The notes under the pieces were generated by a model, which was given only the letters and a program-made list of their open reading frames with translations, was not told where the DNA came from and searched no databases. Shown here piece by piece: positions 26,220-33,727 of a stretch of 64,000 nt of DNA (within the stretch, counting starts at the first letter, position 1; every line of letters begins with the position of its first letter). The position numbers were made by a program, and so were the translations under genes. The stretch comes from Faucicola osloensis_D (GTDB lineage: Bacteria; Pseudomonadota; Gammaproteobacteria; Pseudomonadales; Moraxellaceae): the NCBI GenBank assembly GCA_020041925.1, contig CP083409.1; one strand, 5' to 3'.

Positions 26220-26425
26220 TTACAACAATTACTACACGCTAGTAATAGCAAGGCTTAGGCGTGTTGTAATAGTAAAAAATGCCGTTACAACAATTACAAC
26301 AAAATAGGTTTAGTAAACAAAAATTTTCTAATTTGTTGTAACGTGTTGTAATGGGTTTTTGGTGCGTTACAACATAGCAAACCCTTATGGCTGTAGGTGT
26401 GTAGTAATTGTTGTAACTGTTGTAA
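26220..26425. repeat. Repeat array C: nine TGTTGTAA motifs in both orientations
   Basis: TGTTGTAA occurs at 26262, 26334, 26344, 26409 and 26418, and its complement TTACAACA at 26220, 26285, 26294 and 26367. Paired copies are nine or ten bases apart. The array lies just 3' of the DUF927 gene. Confidence 0.85.
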
Positions 26426-26455
26426 TGATAAAAACACTATCCTAATTTTTACTAT

Positions 26456-26482
26456 AAAAAACCCTCACCATGTGGCAAGGGC
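26456..26482 (-). terminator. Terminator downstream of the DUF927 gene
   Basis: Read on the minus strand, a CCCTTGCC / GGTGAGGG imperfect stem is followed by six T residues, a few bases after the stop codon at 26489. Confidence 0.65.
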
Positions 26483-26488
26483 TCGTTA

Positions 26489-28972
26489 TTAAACTTCGTG
26501 TAGTAATATTTCGCCCTTAATGCAGTAGAAATAGCCTTTTTTATCTCTATCGCTTGAATTAACATTTAACTGGTAGCCTTTATTCTTTAACAATAGCCCC
26601 ATGCTATCTAGCGTTTCTGCTACCTGTTTTTTGTTAAAGGGTAGGCAAATTTCTTTTTCAAACAATGATGAATAAATATAGTAGCTGTCATTGTCTGCTC
26701 GATAATAGCCTACACGGTTTGGCATGGTGCTAGTATATCCGTCATGCTCCCATTCAGAAAAACGGCTTTTACCGTTGGCATGAATAAACGCCTGTATCTG
26801 TTTAATGATTTGGCGTTGCTCATGGTTGCCTGTCATGCCGTGATTATCAAGCCAATTATCAAAACACGCCTTTGTAGCGGTCATGGCTTGCCCCGCTTGC
26901 CACCCTGTAATACCTTCTTTGGTTGCTAACTCGCCTGCACTGGCTACCAATGCAAAACGGTTTGCTACTCGCTTGGCTTGTCCGTCAAGGTTTGGATATT
27001 GTGCTAAAAAGGCTCGGATATAATCGTTTACTAGGGCGGTGGCGGTATCTTTGTTTTGGGTCAGATAATTTAACCATTCAATACCTGCCACCCCATAATA
27101 TTTATTAGTGTTGGCTTTCAATAGTTCGGCTTGTTTGGCGGGCGTGTCTGCTATCGTTAGACTGTCAAAAATTCCCAATCCTTTGCCTGCGTTTGCCTCA
27201 ATATTTGGCAATCGTACAAGCTGCCCCGCTTTCATGGTTACGCCTGCTAATCGCAAATAGTTTTCAATGGTCTGCTCACCTGTGGATAATACATTAACTC
27301 GCCATTTAGGGGCGTTTCGATTAACTAGGGTTTTGCTCATACGCTCTTTAGGTTTGCCATTACCTAGCATATAGAGGGTTCTATCAATGGTTCTTAAATC
27401 AGCCTCGTTAATTTCATCTAAACAAGCTAAACCATCATTATGCAATAGCAGTATGTTTTCCATAGCGTTGCCTGTGCTATTCCATGACTTAATATAATCA
27501 TTACCCCATACGCTGCCCGCAATTCGCAATGTTATTGATTTGCCAATACTTGAATTACCTACGAAATGAAAGCCGCCCCCATCTTTTTCACCTATGAGTT
27601 CTAATAACTGCCCTGCAAACGCACACGCTACCGCAAACGCTATACGGCTTTGACCTGCTACGGGTATGGCTAGATTGTCCTGCCATTCTTTTAGCGTTCC
27701 TTTGGTCGCATAGCCATGTTCTAGCGGGGCGGTGGTCTGTAACACTATCGGTTCGCTTTCATTGCCACCAATCACACAATGGGGCAAAACATAGCTATCA
27801 TCATGCCACCCTGTCTTATTCACGCTTAACGCCCGTTTGGGTGTGTCGTATGCTTGCAAATAGGCGGTTAATAAGTTTCTAGCCTTTAAACTGGTTGCAA
27901 TGCCTAAACCCATATCGGCCAAGATTTGGCGTAACTCTTTGCTATCGCCTTGCAGTAGTGAAGCTGGCATTGCCCATTCGTGGGCGTGGTGGTCTTTGTC
28001 TTTCCATTGCAGTAGTAACCCCCAATCGGTGCTATTTTTACTGCGTATTGATGACTTAATAAAAAGCGGGTCACAAATTCGGATAGGGTAGCCTTGTTTT
28101 GAATATTGGTTGCTTTCGGTGTCATGCTCATATCGTACAAAATAAAGCCCATCATGATAGAGTTCAAAACGCCCGCCCATGTATTTAACGGGGTTGTCCA
28201 ATAACTCACCGTCATGCCATGCGATATAGTTAGATAGCTGGGTTACTCGTATTTCCCCATCACTTAACCCGTTGGTTAAAAGGTCATGCCATGATGAATA
28301 ATCGCCCACATAATCGGCTATTTCACTCATAAAGCTAATTAAGGCTATATCGCTGTGTTTGAATACCTTTAATAATCGGCTTTCCTGTTTGCTGGTGCAA
28401 GTGGCATAAATAGGGCGTTTAATCGCTAGATTGCATACCATACTTTCATAATGCCCTTTATCAAACGGGGCAATGATGGTATGGTTTTTCATGTCGTAAT
28501 CATCTACTAAAGTAAATAACATTTCTGCATTGTCTAGCGTATCAGTGGCGATAATATCACCTTGCCCGCTACCAATCATAAACGCCTGTAATACGTCATC
28601 ATTCGTACTAAATAATTTGGGGCGGTGTGGGCTTGGGTCTAGTGGGGTGGTTTGTGTGGCTTTGGTTGGAAAAAACACAATACCGCTAGGCAAAAAACTT
28701 TCATCATACGCAAGCGTTGCTATAGTATTGGCGGTATAAATATAGCCATCATGGTTTGATAGTAATTCGCCATTTATTTTTATGTCATCAGTCACAAAAT
28801 AAAGATTGTCATAGCCAATCATATAGGCTAAATTATTCAGCGTTTGTGTGTGTTTGCTGTCCTGTAGGTTTTCCGTTGTTGCTGTCGGATAACTTGCTAG
28901 TAGTTTTAAGAAGTCCATGCCGTCTGTAGCGGTGTGGGCTTTTTCTTTTGTCATGATTGCTAAACTATTCAT
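26489..28972 (-). CDS. DUF927-type ATPase, probable replication protein of the element
   Basis: An 827-residue protein. The C-terminal half has the DUF927 helicase-like signature: Walker A GNSSIGKS near residue 472, Walker B LACLDEIN near residue 515, then the LGNGKPKERMSK segment. Residues about 150-270 (IATDTLDNAEMLFTL, TIIAPFDKG) faintly recall a Toprim/primase-associated region, but key residues are not certain. DUF927 proteins are common in satellites and plasmids and are taken as replicative helicase-primase parts. GGGGGA precedes ATG 28972, and the start overlaps the previous small ORF. Repeat array C lies right after it. Confidence 0.8.
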   Translation of the reverse strand: MNSLAIMTKEKAHTATDGMDFLKLLASYPTATTENLQDSKHTQTLNNLAYMIGYDNLYFVTDDIKINGELLSNHDGYIYTANTIATLAYDESFLPSGIVFFPTKATQTTPLDPSPHRPKLFSTNDDVLQAFMIGSGQGDIIATDTLDNAEMLFTLVDDYDMKNHTIIAPFDKGHYESMVCNLAIKRPIYATCTSKQESRLLKVFKHSDIALISFMSEIADYVGDYSSWHDLLTNGLSDGEIRVTQLSNYIAWHDGELLDNPVKYMGGRFELYHDGLYFVRYEHDTESNQYSKQGYPIRICDPLFIKSSIRSKNSTDWGLLLQWKDKDHHAHEWAMPASLLQGDSKELRQILADMGLGIATSLKARNLLTAYLQAYDTPKRALSVNKTGWHDDSYVLPHCVIGGNESEPIVLQTTAPLEHGYATKGTLKEWQDNLAIPVAGQSRIAFAVACAFAGQLLELIGEKDGGGFHFVGNSSIGKSITLRIAGSVWGNDYIKSWNSTGNAMENILLLHNDGLACLDEINEADLRTIDRTLYMLGNGKPKERMSKTLVNRNAPKWRVNVLSTGEQTIENYLRLAGVTMKAGQLVRLPNIEANAGKGLGIFDSLTIADTPAKQAELLKANTNKYYGVAGIEWLNYLTQNKDTATALVNDYIRAFLAQYPNLDGQAKRVANRFALVASAGELATKEGITGWQAGQAMTATKACFDNWLDNHGMTGNHEQRQIIKQIQAFIHANGKSRFSEWEHDGYTSTMPNRVGYYRADNDSYYIYSSLFEKEICLPFNKKQVAETLDSMGLLLKNKGYQLNVNSSDRDKKGYFYCIKGEILLHEV

Positions 28973-29090
28973 TATTCCCCCTTGCCAATGGCTGTAATTT
29001 TGCGTTGTAGGCGTTTTGTGTCGTGGCTGGTACATTTGAACCACTTAGCGAAATAAAGGGCATAAAGCCCCTTATTTTTTGTTGTGTCAT
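28965..29090 (-). CDS. Small ORF, 41 residues, unknown
   Basis: A short ORF (begins MTQQKIRGFMPFIS, ends LARGNNE) that starts four bases after the stop of the preceding gene and overlaps the start of the DUF927 gene by eight bases. The tight spacing argues for translational coupling, and the DUF927 ribosome binding site lies within its last codons. No known family; it might only be a coupling ORF. Confidence 0.45.
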   Translation of the reverse strand: MTQQKIRGFMPFISLSGSNVPATTQNAYNAKLQPLARGNNE

Positions 29091-29094
29091 GGCT

Positions 29095-29343
29095 TTAACT
29101 GTCACTTTTAACGCCCTTTTCAATAAGCCTTTGTAATTCGTCAATTTCACCTAAGTAGTGTTCTAAATCATCAGATAAATAGGCGATTAAATCGGCTGAT
29201 AAGCGTAAATCTAGGTTGCTGTCTTTGCCGTTGTAGGCTTGGCGGTTAAGTTCATCTTTGATATTGCCTAGTTTGACGTTTAACGCCCCTAAGCTATCAT
29301 TGAGATAATCCAAAGTGACATAAATAGCGGTAGGTTCAATCAT
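29095..29343 (-). CDS. Small hypothetical protein of the element
   Basis: An acidic 82-residue protein predicted to be helical (DLIAYLSDDLEHYLGEIDELQRLIEKG). No recognised domain. Its start overlaps the end of the 101-residue gene by four bases. It is part of a chain of small genes probably transcribed from the AlpA-like gene through DUF927. Confidence 0.6.
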   Translation of the reverse strand: MIEPTAIYVTLDYLNDSLGALNVKLGNIKDELNRQAYNGKDSNLDLRLSADLIAYLSDDLEHYLGEIDELQRLIEKGVKSDS

Positions 29344-29645
29344 GCGTTGCCCTCCGCTTCATGGCATGGGTGTTTTTCAATCTGCCCATCTATGCAATCT
29401 AAAAAATCAATGGCTAAATGTTGAGCAATGAATAACGCCCGCTTTGCCTGTTTGATAGCGTGTATTGGGTCATGCGCTGGGCTTAAATCGTCAATAGCCG
29501 TATCAACCAATTTCCATAGCATAAGCAAATGCTCACGGTTCAAGGTTAAGCAATCGTAAACATCACTGTTTAAGCTATCAATTTGGCTTTGTAGTTCGGC
29601 TTGGGTGGTTGCCTGTGGGCGTGGGGTGTGGTTTTGATTAGGCAT
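29340..29645 (-). CDS. Small hypothetical protein of the element
   Basis: A 101-residue, mostly helical protein with a Gln/Thr-rich start and a C-terminal half containing AIKQAKRALFIAQHLAIDFLDCIDG. No family recognised. It overlaps both neighbours by a few bases, as expected in a compact operon. Confidence 0.6.
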   Translation of the reverse strand: MPNQNHTPRPQATTQAELQSQIDSLNSDVYDCLTLNREHLLMLWKLVDTAIDDLSPAHDPIHAIKQAKRALFIAQHLAIDFLDCIDGQIEKHPCHEAEGNA

Positions 29646-30162
29646 GGTAGCCTCCTAGTAATTTTTGAGTTAATACCACACTATGAAAAGTCATAGGGTG
29701 ATGGGGTTCACTCTCGGTTCTACTAGATACCGCCCTGCATATTACCCAAAAAGGGCTGTTTTGCAATGTCACCCCATCATAAACGGCTGCCAATGCTGGC
29801 ATGATATGACGGTTTACCCCTGTGAATGGGGGTAGGTGGATTTGTGCTTTGTTATCGCCACTTTGAGAGAGTAAGCGAAATTTAGGCACAAAAAAAGCCA
29901 ATGGGTAACGGCTGGCTTGTCCGCTAGTAGATTTTGAGAGTTCTTTATTATCAATCACGCCCGCCACACTTTGCAAGTTATTTTTTGGGTGGGCTTGGTG
30001 ATAACTGCTAATGAGTAGCAATAAACCAATAATCAAAACCGCTAGTAATATGCTTTTTACCATATCGAGTAAAGTTACCTTTGTATGATTATCATTTTGC
30101 GCTGTTTTAAGCGTTTCTAGCGTGTTTGGCTGTTGGGTGGTGTCTTTATACTGGTTCATCAT
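29638..30162 (-). CDS. Single-pass membrane protein, possibly Ash/Icd-like at its C-terminus
   Basis: A 174-residue protein with one strong transmembrane segment near residues 34-55 (MVKSILLAVLIIGLLLLISS). The C-terminal stretch SRTESEPHHPMTFHSVVL reminds me of the short conserved ends of phage/satellite proteins annotated as Ash or Icd-like cell-division inhibitors, but I cannot confirm this. A TM protein in an otherwise soluble operon is notable. It overlaps both flanking genes. Confidence 0.5.
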   Translation of the reverse strand: MMNQYKDTTQQPNTLETLKTAQNDNHTKVTLLDMVKSILLAVLIIGLLLLISSYHQAHPKNNLQSVAGVIDNKELSKSTSGQASRYPLAFFVPKFRLLSQSGDNKAQIHLPPFTGVNRHIMPALAAVYDGVTLQNSPFWVICRAVSSRTESEPHHPMTFHSVVLTQKLLGGYHA

Positions 30163-30511
30163 TACCGCCTTTAAATAGTCCGTATGTGTCGTTTTTAATG
30201 GTTACTTGCTCAATGGTTATTACCTTGTTTGGGTTCACCGCTTGCAAAAAATCCTTGACGGTTTCGGCTGTCATTTCATCTAAAAGCATATCGCCCTCAA
30301 CATCTGCCACCATTTCCCCATCACAAAATATTGCATAGTCATAGGTGGCATTATTGATATATTCAGCGTGGCTCTCGCTTTGTAACGTGGCTGATATGCC
30401 GTTAGTGACTTTCTCTATCTCTCGATAAAGTTGGGCGGTGGTGTCGCTTGCCTGCACTGTGATAGATAGCAAATGAAGCAATAAATCTTTGGTAGCTACT
30501 GGCTCATTCAT
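30146..30511 (-). CDS. Hypothetical protein of the element
   Basis: A 121-residue acidic protein with a helical N-terminal half and a more mixed C-terminal half (NPNKVITIEQVTIKNDTYGLF). No known domain seen. Its start uses the 20-bp junction sequence that is duplicated at 31044-31063, and it overlaps the 64-residue gene by four bases. Confidence 0.6.
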   Translation of the reverse strand: MNEPVATKDLLLHLLSITVQASDTTAQLYREIEKVTNGISATLQSESHAEYINNATYDYAIFCDGEMVADVEGDMLLDEMTAETVKDFLQAVNPNKVITIEQVTIKNDTYGLFKGGNDEPV

Positions 30512-30702
30512 GCGGTGGTTTCCTGTTCAATGATTGCCTTAACCTGTTGTTGGGTGTCCCATATTTCAGCAATCAAAATGTTAAATTCATTTTCCATCTG
30601 TTGACGGTTTAGGCGGTTGTCCTGCGCCCAATTCGCCATAAATTCGGCTTGGTGCATAACATCACTTAGCTGGCTAGATAGCTGTAAAAGTTTGGTTTGC
30701 AT
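30508..30702 (-). CDS. Small helical hypothetical protein
   Basis: A 64-residue protein, almost entirely helical, ending EQETTA. The last five residues and the downstream start sequence are shared with the 82-residue HTH gene, because the junction DNA is duplicated. No family recognised. Confidence 0.6.
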   Translation of the reverse strand: MQTKLLQLSSQLSDVMHQAEFMANWAQDNRLNRQQMENEFNILIAEIWDTQQQVKAIIEQETTA

Positions 30703-30709
30703 GGGTACC

Positions 30710-31048
30710 TCACTGTATGCGGTTAATATTGCCGTGATATAGGCTTTTATGCTGCGGGTCTAGCTGGTTTAAACGCTCGATAACTTCGCTTTCACTTACC
30801 CCAAAATGCTTTGCTAAATCGCTGGCACTAAATACGGGTTGCCCGTTATCTGTGTAACCGCTTGGCTTTGGTATCATTCCCATTTGTTCTACCATCTTGC
30901 CCGCTTCATCTCGGTAATGTTGCGGGGCAAGGTCATAACATTTCATAAAGGCATTTATAGCCTGTTCGCTGTCCTCACCGTGTAGGCTGGCAATGCGTTC
31001 ATATTCAGCTAAGGCACGTTTAAAGGCGGGGCTAGATTGTTCTTTCAT
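30710..31048 (-). CDS. Hypothetical protein with C-terminal HTH
   Basis: A 112-residue protein whose C-terminal third (FSASDLAKHFGVSESEVIERLNQL, residues about 75-98) has the spacing of a helix-turn-helix. The N-terminal part is helical and of unknown role. It probably binds DNA and may regulate the element. It overlaps the preceding gene by four bases. Confidence 0.6.
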   Translation of the reverse strand: MKEQSSPAFKRALAEYERIASLHGEDSEQAINAFMKCYDLAPQHYRDEAGKMVEQMGMIPKPSGYTDNGQPVFSASDLAKHFGVSESEVIERLNQLDPQHKSLYHGNINRIQ

Positions 31049-31293
31049 GCGGTGGTTTCCTGTAGGTAGTATTTAACAAACGGTTCGCCTGTGGCTGGGT
31101 CTTTGCAATCAAGGCTTACTATGTCCATATTCTTTGTGCGTAACTTCCAAATGATATCGGTTGGGCGGTTAATACCCATTTTGATAATGTCACGCACCGT
31201 TAAAACTTCACCCGCTAAAAGGCGGTTTTTGACTTGTTGAATTTTGGTTATGCGCTTTGGTTTGCTTGGCTGTGTATCCTTGCTAGTAGTCAT
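31045..31293 (-). CDS. HTH-domain protein of the element
   Basis: An 82-residue protein whose core (KIQQVKNRLLAGEVLTVRDIIKMGINRPTDIIWKLR with intervening residues, 18-55) fits a small winged-helix/HTH domain of the kind often found in prophages. It ends YYLQETTA. It lies nine bases after the AlpA-like gene, so it is probably co-expressed with it as a second regulator. Confidence 0.65.
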   Translation of the reverse strand: MTTSKDTQPSKPKRITKIQQVKNRLLAGEVLTVRDIIKMGINRPTDIIWKLRTKNMDIVSLDCKDPATGEPFVKYYLQETTA

Positions 31294-31302
31294 GGCTGCC
31301 CC

Positions 31303-31548
31303 TTATGCAATAATCTGCGGTTGGTTGTTAATCCACTCTTTAACATCTGCATTGCTGAATAGCAAAATGCCGTTTCGTGTTTGCGGGTGTGGGAATTTAT
31401 TTGTTTTCCACCATCTGCGTAATGTTTGGTGGTGTATGCCTAAACGCTGGGCTAATGGCATTACTCGGATAAATCCATCAGTGGGTAAGGTGTCTAGTGG
31501 TTGGGTGGGTTGGTCGCTAGTAGTAGCGGGCTTAACTTGCATTGACAT
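31303..31548 (-). CDS. AlpA/excisionase-type DNA-binding protein
   Basis: An 81-residue protein with a MerR/AlpA-like helix-turn-helix: MPLAQRLGIHHQTLRRWWKTNKFP near residue 30 followed by RNGILLFSNADVKEWI. Such proteins regulate integrase genes or act as excisionases in P4-like elements. AGGAG lies nine bases before the ATG. It is the first gene of the long leftward operon, and an inverted repeat lies just upstream. Confidence 0.8.
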   Translation of the reverse strand: MSMQVKPATTSDQPTQPLDTLPTDGFIRVMPLAQRLGIHHQTLRRWWKTNKFPHPQTRNGILLFSNADVKEWINNQPQIIA

Positions 31549-31558
31549 AAAAAATAAC

Positions 31559-31595
31559 TCCTATTTGTCGGTTGTTATCACGTTTGACAATAGGA
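31559..31595. promoter_or_regulatory. Inverted repeat upstream of the AlpA-like gene, likely operator
   Basis: TCCTATTTGTC (31559) faces GACAATAGGA (31586), a near-perfect inverted repeat with one extra T and a 16-base spacer. It lies directly upstream of the AlpA-like start and contains its ribosome binding site, so binding there could control the operon. Confidence 0.55.
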
Positions 31596-31607
31596 ATTGT
31601 AGGCATT

Positions 31608-31629
31608 AAAAAACCCGCAAAATAGCGGG
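31608..31629 (-). terminator. Terminator of the 553-residue cargo gene
   Basis: On the minus strand CCCGC / GCGGG form a stem with six-base loop followed by a run of T. It separates the cargo gene from the AlpA operon. Confidence 0.75.
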
Positions 31630-31680
31630 CTTACGGGGTCGTAAAAGGCATTTAACGAGGTTTTTTACCGTGATAGGTAT

Positions 31681-33342
31681 TTAACTTAATTCGTCACGGT
31701 TAATTATTAAATCAATGCTAGATTTTTCTTTAATTTGCTTACTTCTTGCACCTTTTTTAAAATTTACGCCTTTTAAGTGGTTGTCCATTATAGTTTTATT
31801 AGTTACTAAAAGGTTTTCGGCTTTTTGCTCATCACCATCACTTAAAACTAATGCCATTTCCCACATATAGGGGTTAATAAAATTTGCTACTTCATCTCTA
31901 CTTATTAAATCTCGATAATCTAATGCTTTGATGAGTTTAGCCAAAATATTATTATTTGCTAAAATAGCTTTTGTAAAAATATTATTGATTTCTACATTTG
32001 AAAGTTGTTTTCCCTCTGCGGGCGTGTCGCTTTGGGTTGGCTTGGTTTCTTTGCTCACCTGTTGTATGGCTGATAATTCTGCTCTTAACTTATCTAATTC
32101 TTGATTAAGGTTATTAATAGTTATTTGTTGGGTTTCCACTTTTTTAAGTAAATCATTGTCATTCTGTGAAATCTGCTTAACTTTTAAGTGTGAATTTTGG
32201 CTTATTAAATTATCAATTTCAGTTAATTTAAAATGAATAGCATTGTTTGATATAAATACTTTTTCATTTTCTCTAGTTTGCAAATTATCACGTACTAGTA
32301 GTGTTTCATAGTCAATACTAGGGCGTATGCTATGGAAAGTTACGTTAGTATTCTTAGGTAGTTCTATAGCTGTATTAGGTTCATAATGCAGATTGCCATT
32401 TTTTGAACGCCCATAAAATTTATGACAATCAGCAAAAAATAATTTTTCTACAAAACCGTTTACTATTTGATATTCATCTTTTGATAAATTAGTAAATTCA
32501 TTATTAGGTAGGCTGTAATTCCAATCTTTAAAATACCCATGTACCTCATCAATCTGTATTACAGTCGTATAATCATTGGTTGGCGTTTCAAAATTAATAA
32601 ATCCAAAGAATTCAAAATAAGGAATGATTATTCCTTGCTTGATATTTTTTTCTAAAAAATTAATTGGGTCATTAATAGATAGGTCTAGGGATTTTTTCAA
32701 ATAGCCTAAAGTTTCATTTAGTGTGATATAGTTTTCAGTTGTTTCGCTGTTTTGATTTGGGTTGATAACCCTCTCATGAAATTCTGAAACAAATTTATTA
32801 AAGGTCTCTAAATCTGAAAGAATTGTATCTTTGATTTTCTCTAAATCTGCTAAATGAATTAAAACTCCATCATTTAAAAACTTTTCGGTTTCTTTTTGGG
32901 TAAGCCCAATAGCAAAATTCCCTTTCTCAAAAATAGAAAAAGGTTTAATGACTATATTGAAAAGATTGTTTTTTACAGAAACATAGAAACATAGCCTTGC
33001 TTTAAAATCTAATTCTGAAAAGATATTAATAATAAATAAATCATCTATTTTTAAACAAAAATCACTTAATAAAGATTGTTTCTCTTTTAAAAAATATGGA
33101 TTGTCTGTATCTGCATGATATTTTCTTAAATAATTTTTTATGTCATTTTTTCGTTTATCGTTAGCCCTATCGTATGCTTCATGCTTAAAATAAAAGTCAA
33201 GATAGAAAAAATTTTCATTAGATAAGATATATTCGATTGCTAGTTTTTCACTAACATTTTCTGAAAACTCAAAAAACTCTATCAAATCCCATAAAGAAAT
33301 ATATCGTTTATCATGCTCTTTTAATTGGTCTAATAAACCCAT
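31681..33342 (-). CDS. AT-rich cargo protein of unknown function
   Basis: A 553-residue protein with no domain I recognise. The N-terminal 350 residues are rich in Phe, Asn and Lys; residues about 370-440 form a probable coiled coil (NNLNQELDKLRAELSAIQQ), followed by a charged linker and a C-terminal helical domain (KLIKALDYRDLISRDEVANF, NFKKGARSKQIKEKS) that might bind nucleic acid. I start at ATG 33342, with AGGTG six bases before; a GTG three codons upstream is possible. It is clearly more AT-rich than its neighbours and has its own terminator, as expected for accessory cargo. An antiphage function is a guess from location only. Confidence 0.65.
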   Translation of the reverse strand: MGLLDQLKEHDKRYISLWDLIEFFEFSENVSEKLAIEYILSNENFFYLDFYFKHEAYDRANDKRKNDIKNYLRKYHADTDNPYFLKEKQSLLSDFCLKIDDLFIINIFSELDFKARLCFYVSVKNNLFNIVIKPFSIFEKGNFAIGLTQKETEKFLNDGVLIHLADLEKIKDTILSDLETFNKFVSEFHERVINPNQNSETTENYITLNETLGYLKKSLDLSINDPINFLEKNIKQGIIIPYFEFFGFINFETPTNDYTTVIQIDEVHGYFKDWNYSLPNNEFTNLSKDEYQIVNGFVEKLFFADCHKFYGRSKNGNLHYEPNTAIELPKNTNVTFHSIRPSIDYETLLVRDNLQTRENEKVFISNNAIHFKLTEIDNLISQNSHLKVKQISQNDNDLLKKVETQQITINNLNQELDKLRAELSAIQQVSKETKPTQSDTPAEGKQLSNVEINNIFTKAILANNNILAKLIKALDYRDLISRDEVANFINPYMWEMALVLSDGDEQKAENLLVTNKTIMDNHLKGVNFKKGARSKQIKEKSSIDLIINRDELS

Positions 33343-33528
33343 TGTTCGCACCTATCGCACCAATTTAAAGTAGGGGCATGGCGTGGCGGTCAAGGTGCGA
33401 AAATAACCGCCTTCGGTAGCTACTCCTAGCCATGCAAACTGTGTCAAAACCCGCTAAATTTAGCGTTTTTTTGAATGTGTAATTTTCATCTGTAACGTGT
33501 TATAACCCCCACTTTTTACAGTCCTAAA

Positions 33529-33720
33529 TCATAGCCTTATCAAGCGATAACCCCGCATAAATAACGCCTTTTGTAGGTCGTTAAGTGGTAAAAATGGGTT
33601 GTCTAAAATATCGCTTAATTGGTCTATTTGTTCACGGGTCATAACTACAATATGCCCGTTTTGGGTGGGCTTGTTGTCCAATGCTGGCAAGGTGTTTTTA
33701 TTGGCTGGGGTAGTGTTCAT
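33529..33720 (-). CDS. Small hypothetical protein downstream of the integrase
   Basis: A 63-residue protein ending in PLNDLQKALFMRGYRLIRL, with a central REQIDQLSDIL helix. No recognised family. It starts seven bases after the integrase stop and is presumably co-transcribed with it. It might be a small accessory factor of recombination, but nothing in the sequence proves it. Confidence 0.55.
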   Translation of the reverse strand: MNTTPANKNTLPALDNKPTQNGHIVVMTREQIDQLSDILDNPFLPLNDLQKALFMRGYRLIRL

Positions 33721-33727
33721 GGCTCAC

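Larger units (their letters stand above)
25142..26455. other. Long repeat-rich non-coding region of the element
   Basis: About 1.3 kb without a convincing gene. Two plus-strand ORFs (25561-25812 and 25816-26187) exist but their proteins are low-complexity, lack ribosome binding sites and echo each other only because the DNA is repetitive. The region contains repeat arrays B and C and, at 26136-26170, an inverted repeat GGGCATG/CATGCCC enclosing a smaller ATGG/CCAT pair. It is a candidate replication or copy-control locus. Confidence 0.6.

Noticed and set aside
30146..30702. Toxin-antitoxin pair within the small-gene operon
   Set aside because: The gene sizes would fit, but neither protein shows RelE, HicA, PIN or other toxin motifs or an antitoxin DNA-binding domain, so the call would be unsupported.
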